A stretch of 58,139 bases of DNA from contig CAINDP010000242.1 of NCBI GenBank assembly GCA_903847405.1, positions 1-58,139 of the forward strand, given 5' to 3'. This document shows positions 16,516-25,103 of the stretch, piece after piece. A program made the translations under genes and the position numbers. Below the pieces are notes generated by a model. It was not told where the DNA came from and ran no database searches. It saw only the letters and a list, made by a program, of their open reading frames with translations. Numbering within the stretch: position 1 is the first letter of the stretch; each line of letters begins with the position of its first letter. The stretch comes from an uncultured Myxococcales bacterium (lineage in GTDB: Bacteria > Myxococcota_A > UBA9042 > DTJE01).

Positions 16516-17235
16516 GTGAGGACGAAGGGCGGGTTCACACCGGGCTGGATCGGGTACGGGCTGACGGTCGCCGCCGCCGGCTTCCTGGCTGCCGCGCTGT
16601 ACATGGTGTTCTTCGTCGCCCCGAAGGAAGCGACGATGGGCATTTCCCAGAAGATCTTCTACTTCCACGTCGGCTCGGCCATCAACATGCTGGTGTCCTT
16701 CGGGCTGTGCGCCACGGCGGGCATCGTGTACCTGTCGATCGGCAGCGTGAACCGCCGGTGGGCCGACATCGCCGACGCGGTGGGCGTGGCGACGGCCGAG
16801 GTGGGCGTGACGCTGGGCGCGATCGTGCTGATCACCGGTCCCCTCTGGGCCCGGAAGGCCTGGGGCACCTGGTGGACGTGGGAACCGCGCCTGACCCTGT
16901 CGCTGATGGTGTTCCTGCTGTTCCTGGCGTACCTGGCCCTGCGCGCCTTCGCGGGCAGCGACCGGTTCGGCCGCAGCGTGGCGGCGGGGCTGTCGATCCT
17001 GGGGATCCCGGCGCTGTACTTCATCCACGTCGCGGTGGATCGGTGGGGCGGCGCCCATCCCCAGGTCGTGTACAAGGGCGGGCTGACCCAGATCGACATG
17101 CGCATCGCCTTCGGCCTCAGCGTCGCCGCGGTGTTCCTGCTGGCGACGGCCCTGTCGTGGCTGCGTCTGTCCATCGAGCGCGAGCGCCAGCACCTGGATG
17201 CGTTGTACCTGGAGGTCGATCGTCGGCTGGGCTGA
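16516..17235 (+). CDS. ccmC: Haem handling protein CcmC
   Basis: The 239-residue polytopic protein loads haem onto CcmE. It shows the WWD-type motif WGTWWTWEPRLT and the two axial His regions (IFYFHVGSA and YFIHVAVDRW). Six spans are predicted. Start GTG 16516 follows a GGGGGC-type binding site; ccmB ends 25 nt upstream. All haem-contact residues that can be recognised are present. Confidence 0.93.
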   Translation: MRTKGGFTPGWIGYGLTVAAAGFLAAALYMVFFVAPKEATMGISQKIFYFHVGSAINMLVSFGLCATAGIVYLSIGSVNRRWADIADAVGVATAEVGVTLGAIVLITGPLWARKAWGTWWTWEPRLTLSLMVFLLFLAYLALRAFAGSDRFGRSVAAGLSILGIPALYFIHVAVDRWGGAHPQVVYKGGLTQIDMRIAFGLSVAAVFLLATALSWLRLSIERERQHLDALYLEVDRRLG

Positions 17236-17256
17236 CGTCGTCGGGGAGGATTCAGG

Positions 17257-17628
17257 ATGCACGGGATCGGATTCGGACGCTGGATGGTTCGGTTGGCGGC
17301 GGTGGCCCTGATGGCGGTTTCGGCATCGGCCCTGGCACAGGACGCGCCCCCGGCCGGCAGTCCGCCGCCGGACAAGGCCTGGGCCGGCGGCTGGAAGAAC
17401 GGCGTCGAGGAAGGCGCGCCCAAGGACGAGGTGTCCGGCGAGACCATGGTGGTCGCCGCGTACGGCGTGCTGTGGCTGATCCTGATCCTGTTCGTGCTGC
17501 GCGCCCAGGGCCAGGTTGCCGCCCTGCGCCGCGAGTCGGCCGAGCTGAAGGCCCTGGTGGAAGCCCGCATCCCATCACCCGGATCGGACGCGCCGCCCGC
17601 CGGGAAGACCGACGCGCCTTCCCACTGA
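17257..17628 (+). CDS. CcmD-family-like membrane protein with signal peptide
   Basis: The 123-residue product has a signal peptide (about 1-28, SASALA/QD), a Pro/Gly-rich segment and one span (VVAAYGVLWLILILFVLRAQ). A helical charged end follows (LRRESAELKALVEA). The AAYGVLWL-type span plus coiled tail fits the expanded CcmD family found outside Enterobacteria. CcmD stabilises CcmABC and helps holo-CcmE release. It is the last gene of the operon, 21 nt after ccmC. Confidence 0.7.
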   Translation: MHGIGFGRWMVRLAAVALMAVSASALAQDAPPAGSPPPDKAWAGGWKNGVEEGAPKDEVSGETMVVAAYGVLWLILILFVLRAQGQVAALRRESAELKALVEARIPSPGSDAPPAGKTDAPSH

Positions 17629-17770
17629 AGACGGCCATACGACAGGTGGTTGGTGGTCGTGGCATGGGCGATGCTGCGGATCCATGGTATAGGAGGCGCG
17701 CGCCGGATCGGCCGAAAGGGCTGGCCGGTGCAGGAATTTCGGGTTCCAGCCCGCGTGAAGGAAGGTCAAC

Positions 17771-20110
17771 TTGGGCAAGTCGCTGATCATCGTTGAGTCG
17801 CCGGCAAAGGCCGCGACCATCAAGAAGTACCTGATGGGCGAGTACGAAGTCGAGGCCTCGGCGGGCCACATCAAGGACCTGCCGGAGCGCACGCTGGGCG
17901 TCGACGTCGACAACGAGTTCGGCACGAAGTTCGAGGTCGTGAAGGGCAAGCGCAAGATCGTGGACAAGCTGCGGAAGGCCGCGGCGACCGCCGATTGCGT
18001 CTACCTGGCCCCCGACCCCGACCGTGAAGGGGAAGCCATCGCGTGGCACATCGCCGAGGAAATCCGCGGCGTCGCGCCCGAGATCCGTCGCGTGCTGTTC
18101 CACGAAATCACCAAGGACGCCGTCCGCAAGGCCCTGGAATTCCCCCGGGACCTCGACGAGAAGATGTACGACAGCCAACTGGCGCGGCGCATCCTGGACC
18201 GCCTGGTGGGCTACCAGATTTCGCCGCTGCTGTGGCGCAAGGTGCAGGGCGGCCTGTCCGCGGGTCGCGTGCAGTCCGTCGCCGTGCGCCTGGTCGTGGA
18301 CCGCGAGCGCGAAATCGAGGCGTTCCAGCCCCGCGAATACTGGGTGCTGACCGCCGACGTCGATCGCGTCGCGCCGCGCACGTCCCATCCCTTCCCGGTC
18401 ACCCTGCGGCGCATCGACGGCAAGAAGGCCGACGTCAACAACGGCGATCTGGCCCGGTCCCTCCTGGTCACGCTGAAGGGCGCCGACTGGAAGGTCGCTC
18501 GTGTCGAGCGCAAGGAGCGCAAGCGCCCGTCGGGCCCGCCTTTCATCACGTCCTCGCTGCAGCAGGAGGCCTCTCGCCTGCTGCGCTTTTCGCCGTCGCA
18601 CACCATGGCCGTGGCCCAGCGCCTGTACGAAGGCGTGGAACTGGGCGACGAGGGCCTGGTCGGCCTGATCACCTACATGCGTACCGACTCCGTGCGCATG
18701 TCGGAAGAAGCCGTTGCCGGCATCCGGGAGTGCATCGCCGAGCGCTACGGCGCGGCGTTCGTCCCCGCGAAGCCGATGGTCTACAAGAACAAGCGAAGCG
18801 CCCAGGACGCCCACGAGGCCATCCGCCCGTCGTCGGCCTGGCGTTCCCCGGCGGACCTGAAGGGGTTCCTGGACCGCGACGAGTTCCGGCTGTACGGCCT
18901 GGTCTGGGCCCGGGCGATGGCCTGCCAGATGATGCCGGCCCTGTACGACCAGACCGCCGTGGACGTCGAGGCCGGGCCCGCGGAATTCCGCGCCACCGGT
19001 TCGATCCTGCGGTTCGACGGCTACCTGGCCGCCTGGAAGGACAGCAAGGACGTTCCGAAGGTCGAGGAAAAGACCGACGCCGCGGAAGGCGACGATGAAT
19101 TCGAAGGGCAGGGCATGCTGCCCGGGGACCTGGTGGACGGCGAGCCGTTGCGCCTGCGGGACCTGGACGGCATCCAGAAGTTCACCGAGCCGCCCTCCCG
19201 CTTCAACGAAGCGACGCTGGTCCGCGAACTGGAAGAAAAGGGCATCGGGCGCCCGTCCACGTACGCGACCATCGTCGGCACGGTCCAGACGAAGGGCTAC
19301 GTCAAGAAGGTCGAAGGCCGCCTGCGTCCCAGCGAACTGGGGCGCGTGGTGACGGACCTGCTGGTGCGGCACTTCGCGGACATCGTGGACTACGACTTCA
19401 CCGCGCGCATGGAAGAGTCCCTGGACGGCGTCGAGGAAGGCCGCACGGCCCGCCTGGAAGTGCTGGGGACCTTCTGGGCGTCGTTCGACAAGTCCCTGAA
19501 GCTGGCCGCGACCGAAATGCGCAGCGTGAAGTCGGAGGCCCTGCCGGCCGGCATCGACTGCGAGAAGTGCGGCAAGCCGTTGCTGATCCGCTTCGGCAAG
19601 AACGGCGCGTTCCTGGGCTGCTCGGGCTTCCCGGAATGCCGCGTCACGAAGGAATTCGACCGCGACGAAAACGGCCACGTGGCCCCGAAGGAAACCGAAA
19701 GCCCCGGCGCCTGCCCCAAGTGCAACGCCGAGCTGCAGGTGCGGTCGGGCCGCTTCGGCAAGTTCGTCGCGTGCACGACCTACCCCAAGTGCGACTTCAC
19801 GCGGCCCTACACCCGCGTGGAACGGTGCCCGGTCGTCGACTGCGAGGGCCACCTGGCCGAAAAGCGGTCCAAGAAGGGCAAGCCGTTCTTCGGGTGCGAC
19901 CAGTACCCGAAGTGCAAGTTCCTGACGTCCTACGAGCCCGTGTCGGAAGTGTGCCCGACGTGCAGCGCGCCGACGCTGTTCGCCAAGTCCTTCCGCAACG
20001 CCCGGACGCTGCTGTGCCAGCGCGAGGGATGCGGGTACGTGCGGCGCGAAACCGCACCGGGGAAGGAGCGGGCCAGCGACAAGGTCGAGGCCGCCGGGGG
20101 CGCCGAATGA
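17771..20110 (+). CDS. topA: DNA topoisomerase I
   Basis: The 779-residue type IA topoisomerase relaxes negative supercoils. The Toprim domain (LIIVESPAKAATIKKYL, then DPDREGEAIAWHI) is followed by the catalytic core with Tyr302 in GLITYMRTDSVR. The C-terminus holds four zinc-ribbon-like Cys clusters (CEKCGKPL, CPKCNAELQV, CPVVDCEGHL and CPTCSAPTLF). Start TTG 17771 follows a GAAGG binding site and gives the family's usual N-terminus. Its stop overlaps the ATG of the adenosyltransferase gene. Confidence 0.95.
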   Translation: MGKSLIIVESPAKAATIKKYLMGEYEVEASAGHIKDLPERTLGVDVDNEFGTKFEVVKGKRKIVDKLRKAAATADCVYLAPDPDREGEAIAWHIAEEIRGVAPEIRRVLFHEITKDAVRKALEFPRDLDEKMYDSQLARRILDRLVGYQISPLLWRKVQGGLSAGRVQSVAVRLVVDREREIEAFQPREYWVLTADVDRVAPRTSHPFPVTLRRIDGKKADVNNGDLARSLLVTLKGADWKVARVERKERKRPSGPPFITSSLQQEASRLLRFSPSHTMAVAQRLYEGVELGDEGLVGLITYMRTDSVRMSEEAVAGIRECIAERYGAAFVPAKPMVYKNKRSAQDAHEAIRPSSAWRSPADLKGFLDRDEFRLYGLVWARAMACQMMPALYDQTAVDVEAGPAEFRATGSILRFDGYLAAWKDSKDVPKVEEKTDAAEGDDEFEGQGMLPGDLVDGEPLRLRDLDGIQKFTEPPSRFNEATLVRELEEKGIGRPSTYATIVGTVQTKGYVKKVEGRLRPSELGRVVTDLLVRHFADIVDYDFTARMEESLDGVEEGRTARLEVLGTFWASFDKSLKLAATEMRSVKSEALPAGIDCEKCGKPLLIRFGKNGAFLGCSGFPECRVTKEFDRDENGHVAPKETESPGACPKCNAELQVRSGRFGKFVACTTYPKCDFTRPYTRVERCPVVDCEGHLAEKRSKKGKPFFGCDQYPKCKFLTSYEPVSEVCPTCSAPTLFAKSFRNARTLLCQREGCGYVRRETAPGKERASDKVEAAGGAE

Positions 20111-20658
20111 AGCTCTACACCCGGACCGGGGACGGCGGGCAGACGGGGCTCCTTTCCGGGGGGCGCGTCAGCAAGGCCGACCCGCGGGTGGACGCGTACG
20201 GTTCCGTGGACGAGGCCAACGCCTGCGTGGGGGTTGCGCGCGTCGAGGTCGCCTGCCTGCCCGCCGGGACCGATCGGGATTTCCTCCTCGAAACGCTGGA
20301 CGTGGTGCAGGACGGGCTGATGCGCCTGTGCTCGGACCTCGCTTCCGGCGGCACCTACCGGATCGGCATCGACGAGGACACCGTGGCGGCGCTGGAGCGG
20401 CGCATCGACGCGGCGACGGCCCTGCTGCCCGAACTGCGCAACTTCCTGGTTCCGGGGGCGTCCCGGGCGGAAAGCGCGCTGCACGTGGCCCGGACGGTGG
20501 TCCGGCGGGCCGAGCGGCGGGTCGTGGCGCTGGGCGAGGACTTCGGGCCCTCGGCGATGCGCCTGGTGTTCCTGAACCGCGTGTCGGACCTGATGTTCGC
20601 GCTGGCGCGTGCCGCGTTGCGGGCGGAAGGGCTGGAACCGCGGGTCTGGAAGCCGTGA
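20107..20658 (+). CDS. PduO-type ATP:cob(I)alamin adenosyltransferase
   Basis: The 183-residue helical protein makes adenosylcobalamin. Family motifs are clear: LYTRTGDGGQTGLLSGGRVSK (ATP site), YGSVDEANACVG, LRNFLVPGASRAESALHVAR and VVRRAERRVVAL, with FLNRVSDLMF near the end. The Arg and Asn that position ATP are present. The ATGA junction with topA shows coupled translation, although no functional link is evident. Confidence 0.93.
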   Translation: MKLYTRTGDGGQTGLLSGGRVSKADPRVDAYGSVDEANACVGVARVEVACLPAGTDRDFLLETLDVVQDGLMRLCSDLASGGTYRIGIDEDTVAALERRIDAATALLPELRNFLVPGASRAESALHVARTVVRRAERRVVALGEDFGPSAMRLVFLNRVSDLMFALARAALRAEGLEPRVWKP

Positions 20659-20662
20659 CGGT

Positions 20663-20691
20663 TTGCGGGGCGGTGTTCCGGCGGGTAGAAT
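20663..20691 (+). promoter_or_regulatory. Predicted promoter of hicBA
   Basis: TTGCGG (20663-20668), a 17-nt spacer and TAGAAT (20686-20691) lie just before the hicB ribosome binding site (GGAGG 20700-20704). The site partly overlaps the region where HicB would be expected to repress its own transcription. Confidence 0.5.
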
Positions 20692-20712
20692 CCGGTGCTG
20701 GAGGTCGTTCCG

Positions 20713-20913
20713 ATGATTGTAGAAATTGACCGCGAGGCCGATGGTCGGTGGATTGCCGAAATCCCCGAACTTCCTGGCGTGATTGTCTATGGCGATACAC
20801 GGGACGAAGCGATCGCTCGGGCCGAGGCCCTGGCCCTCCGGGTGATGGCCGATCGGCTGGACAACGGCGAGGCCATTCCCGAACTCAAGGAAGTGTTTGC
20901 CATCGCATCATGA
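20713..20913 (+). CDS. hicB: HicB-like antitoxin
   Basis: The 66-residue product has the HicB partial RNase-H-like fold: MIVEIDREADGRWIAEIPELPGVIVYGDT followed by DEAIARAEALALRV in sequence. No C-terminal DNA-binding domain is visible, which is common in short HicB forms. ATG 20713 sits 8 nt after GGAGG. It overlaps hicA by 4 nt (ATGA), in the antitoxin-first order. Confidence 0.85.
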   Translation: MIVEIDREADGRWIAEIPELPGVIVYGDTRDEAIARAEALALRVMADRLDNGEAIPELKEVFAIAS

Positions 20914-21125
20914 GCCAGTGGCCCTCCTGCAAAGCCCGCGTCGTCCTTGCCGCCCTTCTGCGGATCGGGTGGTCACTGAAGAGGCAGTCCGGGACCTCCC
21001 ACAAGGTGTTGGGTCGCGAGGGATGGCCGGACTACGTCTTCGCCTTCCATGACGGCGACGAAATCGGCCCCGTCATGATCGCGCGCATCGCCCGCAGAAC
21101 GGGGCTCCGAGCAGAGGATCTGTAG
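20910..21125 (+). CDS. hicA: HicA-like mRNA interferase toxin
   Basis: The 71-residue product fits the HicA double-stranded RNA-binding-like fold. It has LAALLRIGWSLKRQSGTSHKVL, whose His in the G-x-SH segment is the catalytic residue of the family, and ends in GLRAEDL. HicA cleaves mRNA and is neutralised by HicB. The gene appears intact. Confidence 0.85.
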   Translation: MSQWPSCKARVVLAALLRIGWSLKRQSGTSHKVLGREGWPDYVFAFHDGDEIGPVMIARIARRTGLRAEDL

Positions 21126-21156
21126 CCTGAAAAGCGTCGACCGGCGCGTCCCAACG

Positions 21157-21852
21157 TCACCGCCGCGTCCCCGTCCCCCACAGCATCTTGTGCAACTGCA
21201 CGTTCAGGCGGATCGGCAGGCGGGATTCCAGGATCCAGTCCGCGACCGTGGCCGCGTCCAGTTCGTCCCACGCGGCGCCCACCAGCACCGTGCCGACGGT
21301 GTCGAACAGGCCCACGCGGTCCGCCCACAGCGCCGCCCACTCGAACTCCCGGCGATCGCGGACGACGAACTTCACCTCGTCGGGTTTCGACAGGCGCCGC
21401 AGGTTCGCCAGGTCGAAGTGCGGGGGCGCAGGCAGGTCCCCGCGGTCCGGCGCGCGGCCCGCCGGGATCGCGCTGTCCACCGATTCGTGGGACCAGGGCG
21501 TCTTGATGTCCACGGCCAGCGTCGCGGCCAGCGGGATCGCGTGCAGCAGCAGCGAGCCGTTCGTCATCACCTGGACCCCGCGGCCCACGGACAGCAGCGC
21601 CCGCACCAGGTCCGGCGTCGCGACCTGCAGCAGCGGTTCGCCGCCGGTGACGCACACCAGGCCCGGGCCCGACGCAGCCACCTCGGCGACGATCTGCGGG
21701 ATCGACCGCTCGACGCCCGTCCCGCCCTGGGCGTAGGGCGTGTCGCACCAGGTGCAGTGCAGGTTGCAGCCCGCCAGGCGGACGAACGTCGTCGGTTCGC
21801 CGGTGCGCGTCCCCTCGCCCTGGATCGACCGGAAGATTTCGACAATCTGCAT
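21157..21852 (-). CDS. queE: 7-carboxy-7-deazaguanine synthase
   Basis: The 231-residue radical SAM enzyme makes the deazaguanine core of queuosine. It begins IVEIFRSIQGEGTRTG, then holds the cluster motif C-x3-C-x2-C (CNLHCTWC), the GGEP motif (VTGGEPLLQ) and DIKTPWSH. It converges with hicA (31-nt gap) and is divergent from the protoporphyrinogen oxidase gene. No queC or queD is present in the window. It is the only radical SAM protein here and is not a candidate modifier of the Ser-His-Gly protein. Confidence 0.93.
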   Translation of the reverse strand: MQIVEIFRSIQGEGTRTGEPTTFVRLAGCNLHCTWCDTPYAQGGTGVERSIPQIVAEVAASGPGLVCVTGGEPLLQVATPDLVRALLSVGRGVQVMTNGSLLLHAIPLAATLAVDIKTPWSHESVDSAIPAGRAPDRGDLPAPPHFDLANLRRLSKPDEVKFVVRDRREFEWAALWADRVGLFDTVGTVLVGAAWDELDAATVADWILESRLPIRLNVQLHKMLWGTGTRR

Positions 21853-22004
21853 GGTTGGTAGGATACGGATTCGGGGCCGCGCAAGGAAGCGCCGCGACGT
21901 CCTTTGCGGCGATTGAGCGCGGTCCGGGTGACGCATCCGTTGCGCGGACGGCCCGATTGGCCTACAGTCACAACGTTTTCAAAGAATCCGGTGGGGGGGC
22001 GCGA

Positions 22005-23462
22005 ATGGATCGGATCGTCATTGTCGGCGGCGGCATCTCGGGGCTGGCCACGGCCTTCCGGCTGCGCCAGGCGGCCGACGCGGAAGGGCGGGCGCTGCAG
22101 ATCACGATCCTGGAGGCCGAGGACCAGCCCGGCGGCAAGATGCGATCCGACCGCGAGGGCGGCTTCGTCATCGAGCGCGGCCCCAACGGCTTCCTGGACA
22201 GCCGCCTGAACGCCCTGGGCCTGATGGTCGACCTGGGCGTCGAAAACCTGCTGATGCGGGCCGACAAGAACGCGGCCAAACGGTTCGTGTGCCGGGACGG
22301 GCGCCTGGTTCCCCTGCCCGAAACGCCCCCGGCCTTCCTGCGGTCGTCGCTGCTGTCCGGGGCCGCCAAGCGCCGCCTGATGCACGAGCCCTGGATCCCT
22401 GCCGGCACCGCCCACGACGAATCGATCGGGGATCTGGCCGCCCGTCGCATGGGCCCCGAGGCCCGGGACTACCTGGTGGACCCGATGATCTCGGGCGTGT
22501 ATGCCGGCGACCCCGCGCGCCTTTCGGCCGCGGCCGCCCTGCCGCGCCTGGTCCTGATGGAACGCAAGTACGGGTCGTGGATCCGCGGCGCCATCGCCCT
22601 GCAGGGCGGCCTGCCGCGCCTGCTGGGCAAGATTGCGGGCCGCGTCTTCGGCCGCGGGCCGGGCGGCGGCATCAGCGCCGGGCCTTCCGGGGTCCTGACC
22701 TCCTTCAAGGGCGGCGTCACCACGCTGGTCCAGGTCCTGGCGGAACGGGTCGGCGCGTCGCTGCGCCTGGGCGCGCCGGTGACGTCCATCGAGCGCGTGG
22801 CCACGGGCTGGCTGGTCGGCGCCGGGACGGGGGAGGGCACGCACTACTACCCGGCCGACGCGCTGGTCCTGGCGTGCCCCGCGGACGTGTCGTCGCGCCT
22901 GCTGCAGTCGGCCTTCCCGTCCCTGTCCGGCGAGCTGGGCGCCATCCCCTACGCGTCGATCACGGTCGTCGCGGTCGGGTTCAACAAGGCGGACCTGCCG
23001 GAAGGCGCCGTGGACGGCTTCGGCTTCCTGGTTCCCGAGGTCGAGCACCGTCCCGTCCTGGGCGTCCTGTGGGATTCGTCGATCTTCCCGGACCGTGCGC
23101 CCCCCGGACAGGTGCTGCTGCGGGCCATGGTCGGCGGCGCGCGCCATCCCGACCTCGCCGTGGCCGCCGACGACGTGCTGGTGCCGATGGTGCTGCAGCA
23201 GATCGCCGAGTTGATGGGCATCCGGGCCACGCCCACCCGCGTGCGCGTCGTCCGGTGGGCCCAGGGCATCCCGCAGTACAACGTCGGCCACCTGGACCGC
23301 ATGGCGCGGATCGACGCGTCCCTGTCGCGGCTGCCGGGGCTGTTCCTGTGCCACAACTCCTACCGCGGGATTTCGCTGGACGACTGCTGTCGGGAGGCGC
23401 AATTGGCGGCCGACCACGTGATTTCCCACCTGGGCGTCATGCCTTGCCAGGGAGGTGCGTGA
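22005..23462 (+). CDS. hemG: Protoporphyrinogen oxidase (HemY/HemG-type flavoprotein)
   Basis: The 485-residue FAD enzyme oxidises protoporphyrinogen IX to protoporphyrin IX. The dinucleotide site IVGGGISGLATAFRLRQA opens the protein, followed by EAEDQPGGKM, ERGPNGFLDS and YLVDPMISGVYAGDP, typical of the oxygen-dependent family. The end (FLCHNSYRGISLDDCC) matches the FAD-contacting C-terminal motif. A G-rich binding site precedes ATG 22005. Its TGA overlaps the next ATG by one nucleotide. Confidence 0.9.
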   Translation: MDRIVIVGGGISGLATAFRLRQAADAEGRALQITILEAEDQPGGKMRSDREGGFVIERGPNGFLDSRLNALGLMVDLGVENLLMRADKNAAKRFVCRDGRLVPLPETPPAFLRSSLLSGAAKRRLMHEPWIPAGTAHDESIGDLAARRMGPEARDYLVDPMISGVYAGDPARLSAAAALPRLVLMERKYGSWIRGAIALQGGLPRLLGKIAGRVFGRGPGGGISAGPSGVLTSFKGGVTTLVQVLAERVGASLRLGAPVTSIERVATGWLVGAGTGEGTHYYPADALVLACPADVSSRLLQSAFPSLSGELGAIPYASITVVAVGFNKADLPEGAVDGFGFLVPEVEHRPVLGVLWDSSIFPDRAPPGQVLLRAMVGGARHPDLAVAADDVLVPMVLQQIAELMGIRATPTRVRVVRWAQGIPQYNVGHLDRMARIDASLSRLPGLFLCHNSYRGISLDDCCREAQLAADHVISHLGVMPCQGGA

Positions 23463-24355
23463 TGCGATTCGGAACGGTCCTGCGCGACGACGGCGTCGTG
23501 GTGCCGGTGCTGGCCCGGCAGGGCGACCTGGTGGATCTGGCGGCCCTGGCCGCGCTGTGGGCGACGAAGGTGCCGGCCCCGGGCCGCGTGTTCGTGACCG
23601 CCTGGGAATCGGGCGACGCGGACCTGGTGGCGCTGGTCCATACGGCCATGTCCGGCAACCCCGCCGACCTGCCGCTGCTGTTCATGGATTCCGCGCACTT
23701 CCTGCCCCCCGTCCCCGACGCCGCGACCGTCCTGGCGGTGGGCCTGAACTACCTTTCGCACTGCGCCGAGCAGGGGAAGGCGCCCCCGATCACGCCCATG
23801 TTCTTCGCGAAGCTGGCGTCGTCCCTGTCGGGCCACGGCGCGCCGATTCCCGCCTGGCACGTCACGGCGGAACTGGACTTCGAGGGGGAACTGGCCGTCA
23901 TCATCGGCCGCGGGGGGCGCGCCATCCCGGAGGCGCAGGCCCTGGACCACGTCTTCGGCTACACGATCCTCAACGACGTCACCGCCCGGGATCTGCAGCG
24001 CAACGACCGCCAGTGGACGCGCGCCAAGGGGCTGGACGGATTTGCGCCGATGGGGCCGCTGGTCGTGACCCGGGACGAAATCCCCGATCCCCAGGCCCTG
24101 CACATCCGGACCTGGGTGAACGGCGAACTGCGCCAGGACGGGACCACGGACGACATGGCGTTTTCCGTGGCGCGGATCGTCGCGATCGCGTCGGAAGCCA
24201 TCACGCTGCGGACGGGGGACGTGATCACGACCGGCACGCCGTCGGGCGTGGGCGTGTACGACAAGCCGCCGCGGTTTCTGGTTCCGGGCGACGTCGTGCA
24301 GATCAAGATCGACGGGATCGGGGAACTGCAGAACACCGTGGGCGCGGTGGCGTAG
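23462..24355 (+). CDS. Fumarylacetoacetate hydrolase-family enzyme
   Basis: The 297-residue product has an N-terminal cap and the FAH catalytic fold. It shows VGLNYLSHCAEQGK, ELDFEGELAVIIGRGGR (metal-ligand Glu residues), GYTILNDVTARDLQ, RAKGLDGFAPMGP and GDVITTGTPSGVG. Members cleave or isomerise beta-diketo acids in aromatic or sugar-acid breakdown (YcgM, HpcE and 2-keto-3-deoxy-L-fuconate types). The exact substrate is not evident. Metal ligands look intact. It is translationally coupled to the haem-synthesis oxidase, without obvious pathway logic. Confidence 0.88.
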   Translation: MRFGTVLRDDGVVVPVLARQGDLVDLAALAALWATKVPAPGRVFVTAWESGDADLVALVHTAMSGNPADLPLLFMDSAHFLPPVPDAATVLAVGLNYLSHCAEQGKAPPITPMFFAKLASSLSGHGAPIPAWHVTAELDFEGELAVIIGRGGRAIPEAQALDHVFGYTILNDVTARDLQRNDRQWTRAKGLDGFAPMGPLVVTRDEIPDPQALHIRTWVNGELRQDGTTDDMAFSVARIVAIASEAITLRTGDVITTGTPSGVGVYDKPPRFLVPGDVVQIKIDGIGELQNTVGAVA

Positions 24356-24391
24356 GGTTCGTCCGCGTCGCGGTCCTTTCGCCCCGCCCCC

Positions 24392-24727
24392 CTACTGGCC
24401 CAGGACGTCAACGACTTCCACATCGGCATCGGTTTCGGCGGCATCGGTCGTGGTGGTGTCCTGGGGAACGTCCGTGGTGGCGCAGTGGTTCAGGCCGGCC
24501 GAAAAGTCGCAGGACATCAGGCCTTCCAGGCAGGTGCACTCGGTTTCGTACCTTCCCGCCGGACACAGATTGTAGATCCCGTACTCGCAGAAATGCGCGC
24601 CCTGGCACACGCGCCCGTCCGGTACCTCCGCCGGGCACTTGTCCCCGTCCAGGAGGGCCTTGTCCGCGATGCAGGCCGTGGCGCAGACCGACGCAATCAC
24701 CAGGACCAGGCGGGAGAGGGTGCGCAC
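24392..24727 (-). CDS. Small Cys-containing lipoprotein
   Basis: The 111-residue product starts at GTG 24727, five nucleotides after a perfect AAGGAGG. The signal ends in ATAC, a plausible lipobox. The mature part contains nine further Cys in a compact pattern (CPAEVPDGRVC, then CEYGIYNLC) and a Thr/Asp-rich tail (TTTTDAAETDADVEVV). Such acidic or Cys-rich lipoproteins recur across this window. No known family. Convergent with the FAH-family gene. Confidence 0.7.
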   Translation of the reverse strand: MRTLSRLVLVIASVCATACIADKALLDGDKCPAEVPDGRVCQGAHFCEYGIYNLCPAGRYETECTCLEGLMSCDFSAGLNHCATTDVPQDTTTTDAAETDADVEVVDVLGQ

Positions 24728-24844
24728 GCGGACCTCCTTGCCGGGACGGGGAACCGGCGTCTGGAAGGGGATTGTACGCCGGCAGGGTCTCTCCGGCGAT
24801 GCCGCAGAAGGCGTACCACCATCGCACGAACGGAGGGACCGAGG

Positions 24845-24901
24845 ATGCGCAATGCCGTCTGGTTCGCGGGTCTGGTGTGCCTGGCGTGCGGGGACTTCTG
24901 A
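24845..24901 (+). pseudogene. Truncated lipoprotein signal sequence
   Basis: A GGAGGGACCGAGG-type binding region precedes an ATG encoding 18 residues, MRNAVWFAGLVCLACGDF, then TGA. The peptide is exactly a lipoprotein signal with lipobox CLAC, cut off two residues later. It runs directly into the remnant of a brnT-like toxin gene. The likely history is a lipoprotein gene replaced or truncated when the toxin-antitoxin segment arrived, but no insertion ends are visible. Confidence 0.5.
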
Positions 24902-24903
24902 AA

Positions 24904-25103
24904 ATGGGCCGCAGGTTCGAATGGGACGAGCGGAACCTGACCCGGACCATTCGTTGTGGGAGCACCGGTTTCTGATCCTGGGCAAGTCGAGTCAGGGCGG
25001 AGTTCTGGTAATATCTTACGTCGGCAGGGGGTCGCGGACGCGCTTGATTTCGGCGCGCAGGGCGACTCGGCAGGAGATGAGGCGCCATGAGCAAGGCAGT
25101 TAG
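24904..25103 (+). pseudogene. BrnT-like toxin gene, internally deleted and frameshifted
   Basis: Frame 1 from ATG 24904 gives MGRRFEWDERN, the conserved BrnT start. After codon 11 the homology continues in another frame with DPDHSLWEHRFLILGKSS, then RLISARRATRQEMRRHEQ, the conserved BrnT C-terminus. About 30-35 middle residues (the segment with the K-H-G motif and catalytic region) are missing. The gene cannot make an active ribonuclease. Its old stop (25101-25103) overlaps the antitoxin start, the usual toxin-first arrangement. Confidence 0.75.

Noticed and set aside
21157-21852. Radical SAM enzyme as modifier of the Ser-His-Gly protein
   Set aside because: Motifs and length identify it as QueE of queuosine synthesis, and it lies more than 10 kb away.
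24845-24901. Complete small lipoprotein gene
   Set aside because: The product ends two residues past the lipobox, so it is treated as a truncated gene.
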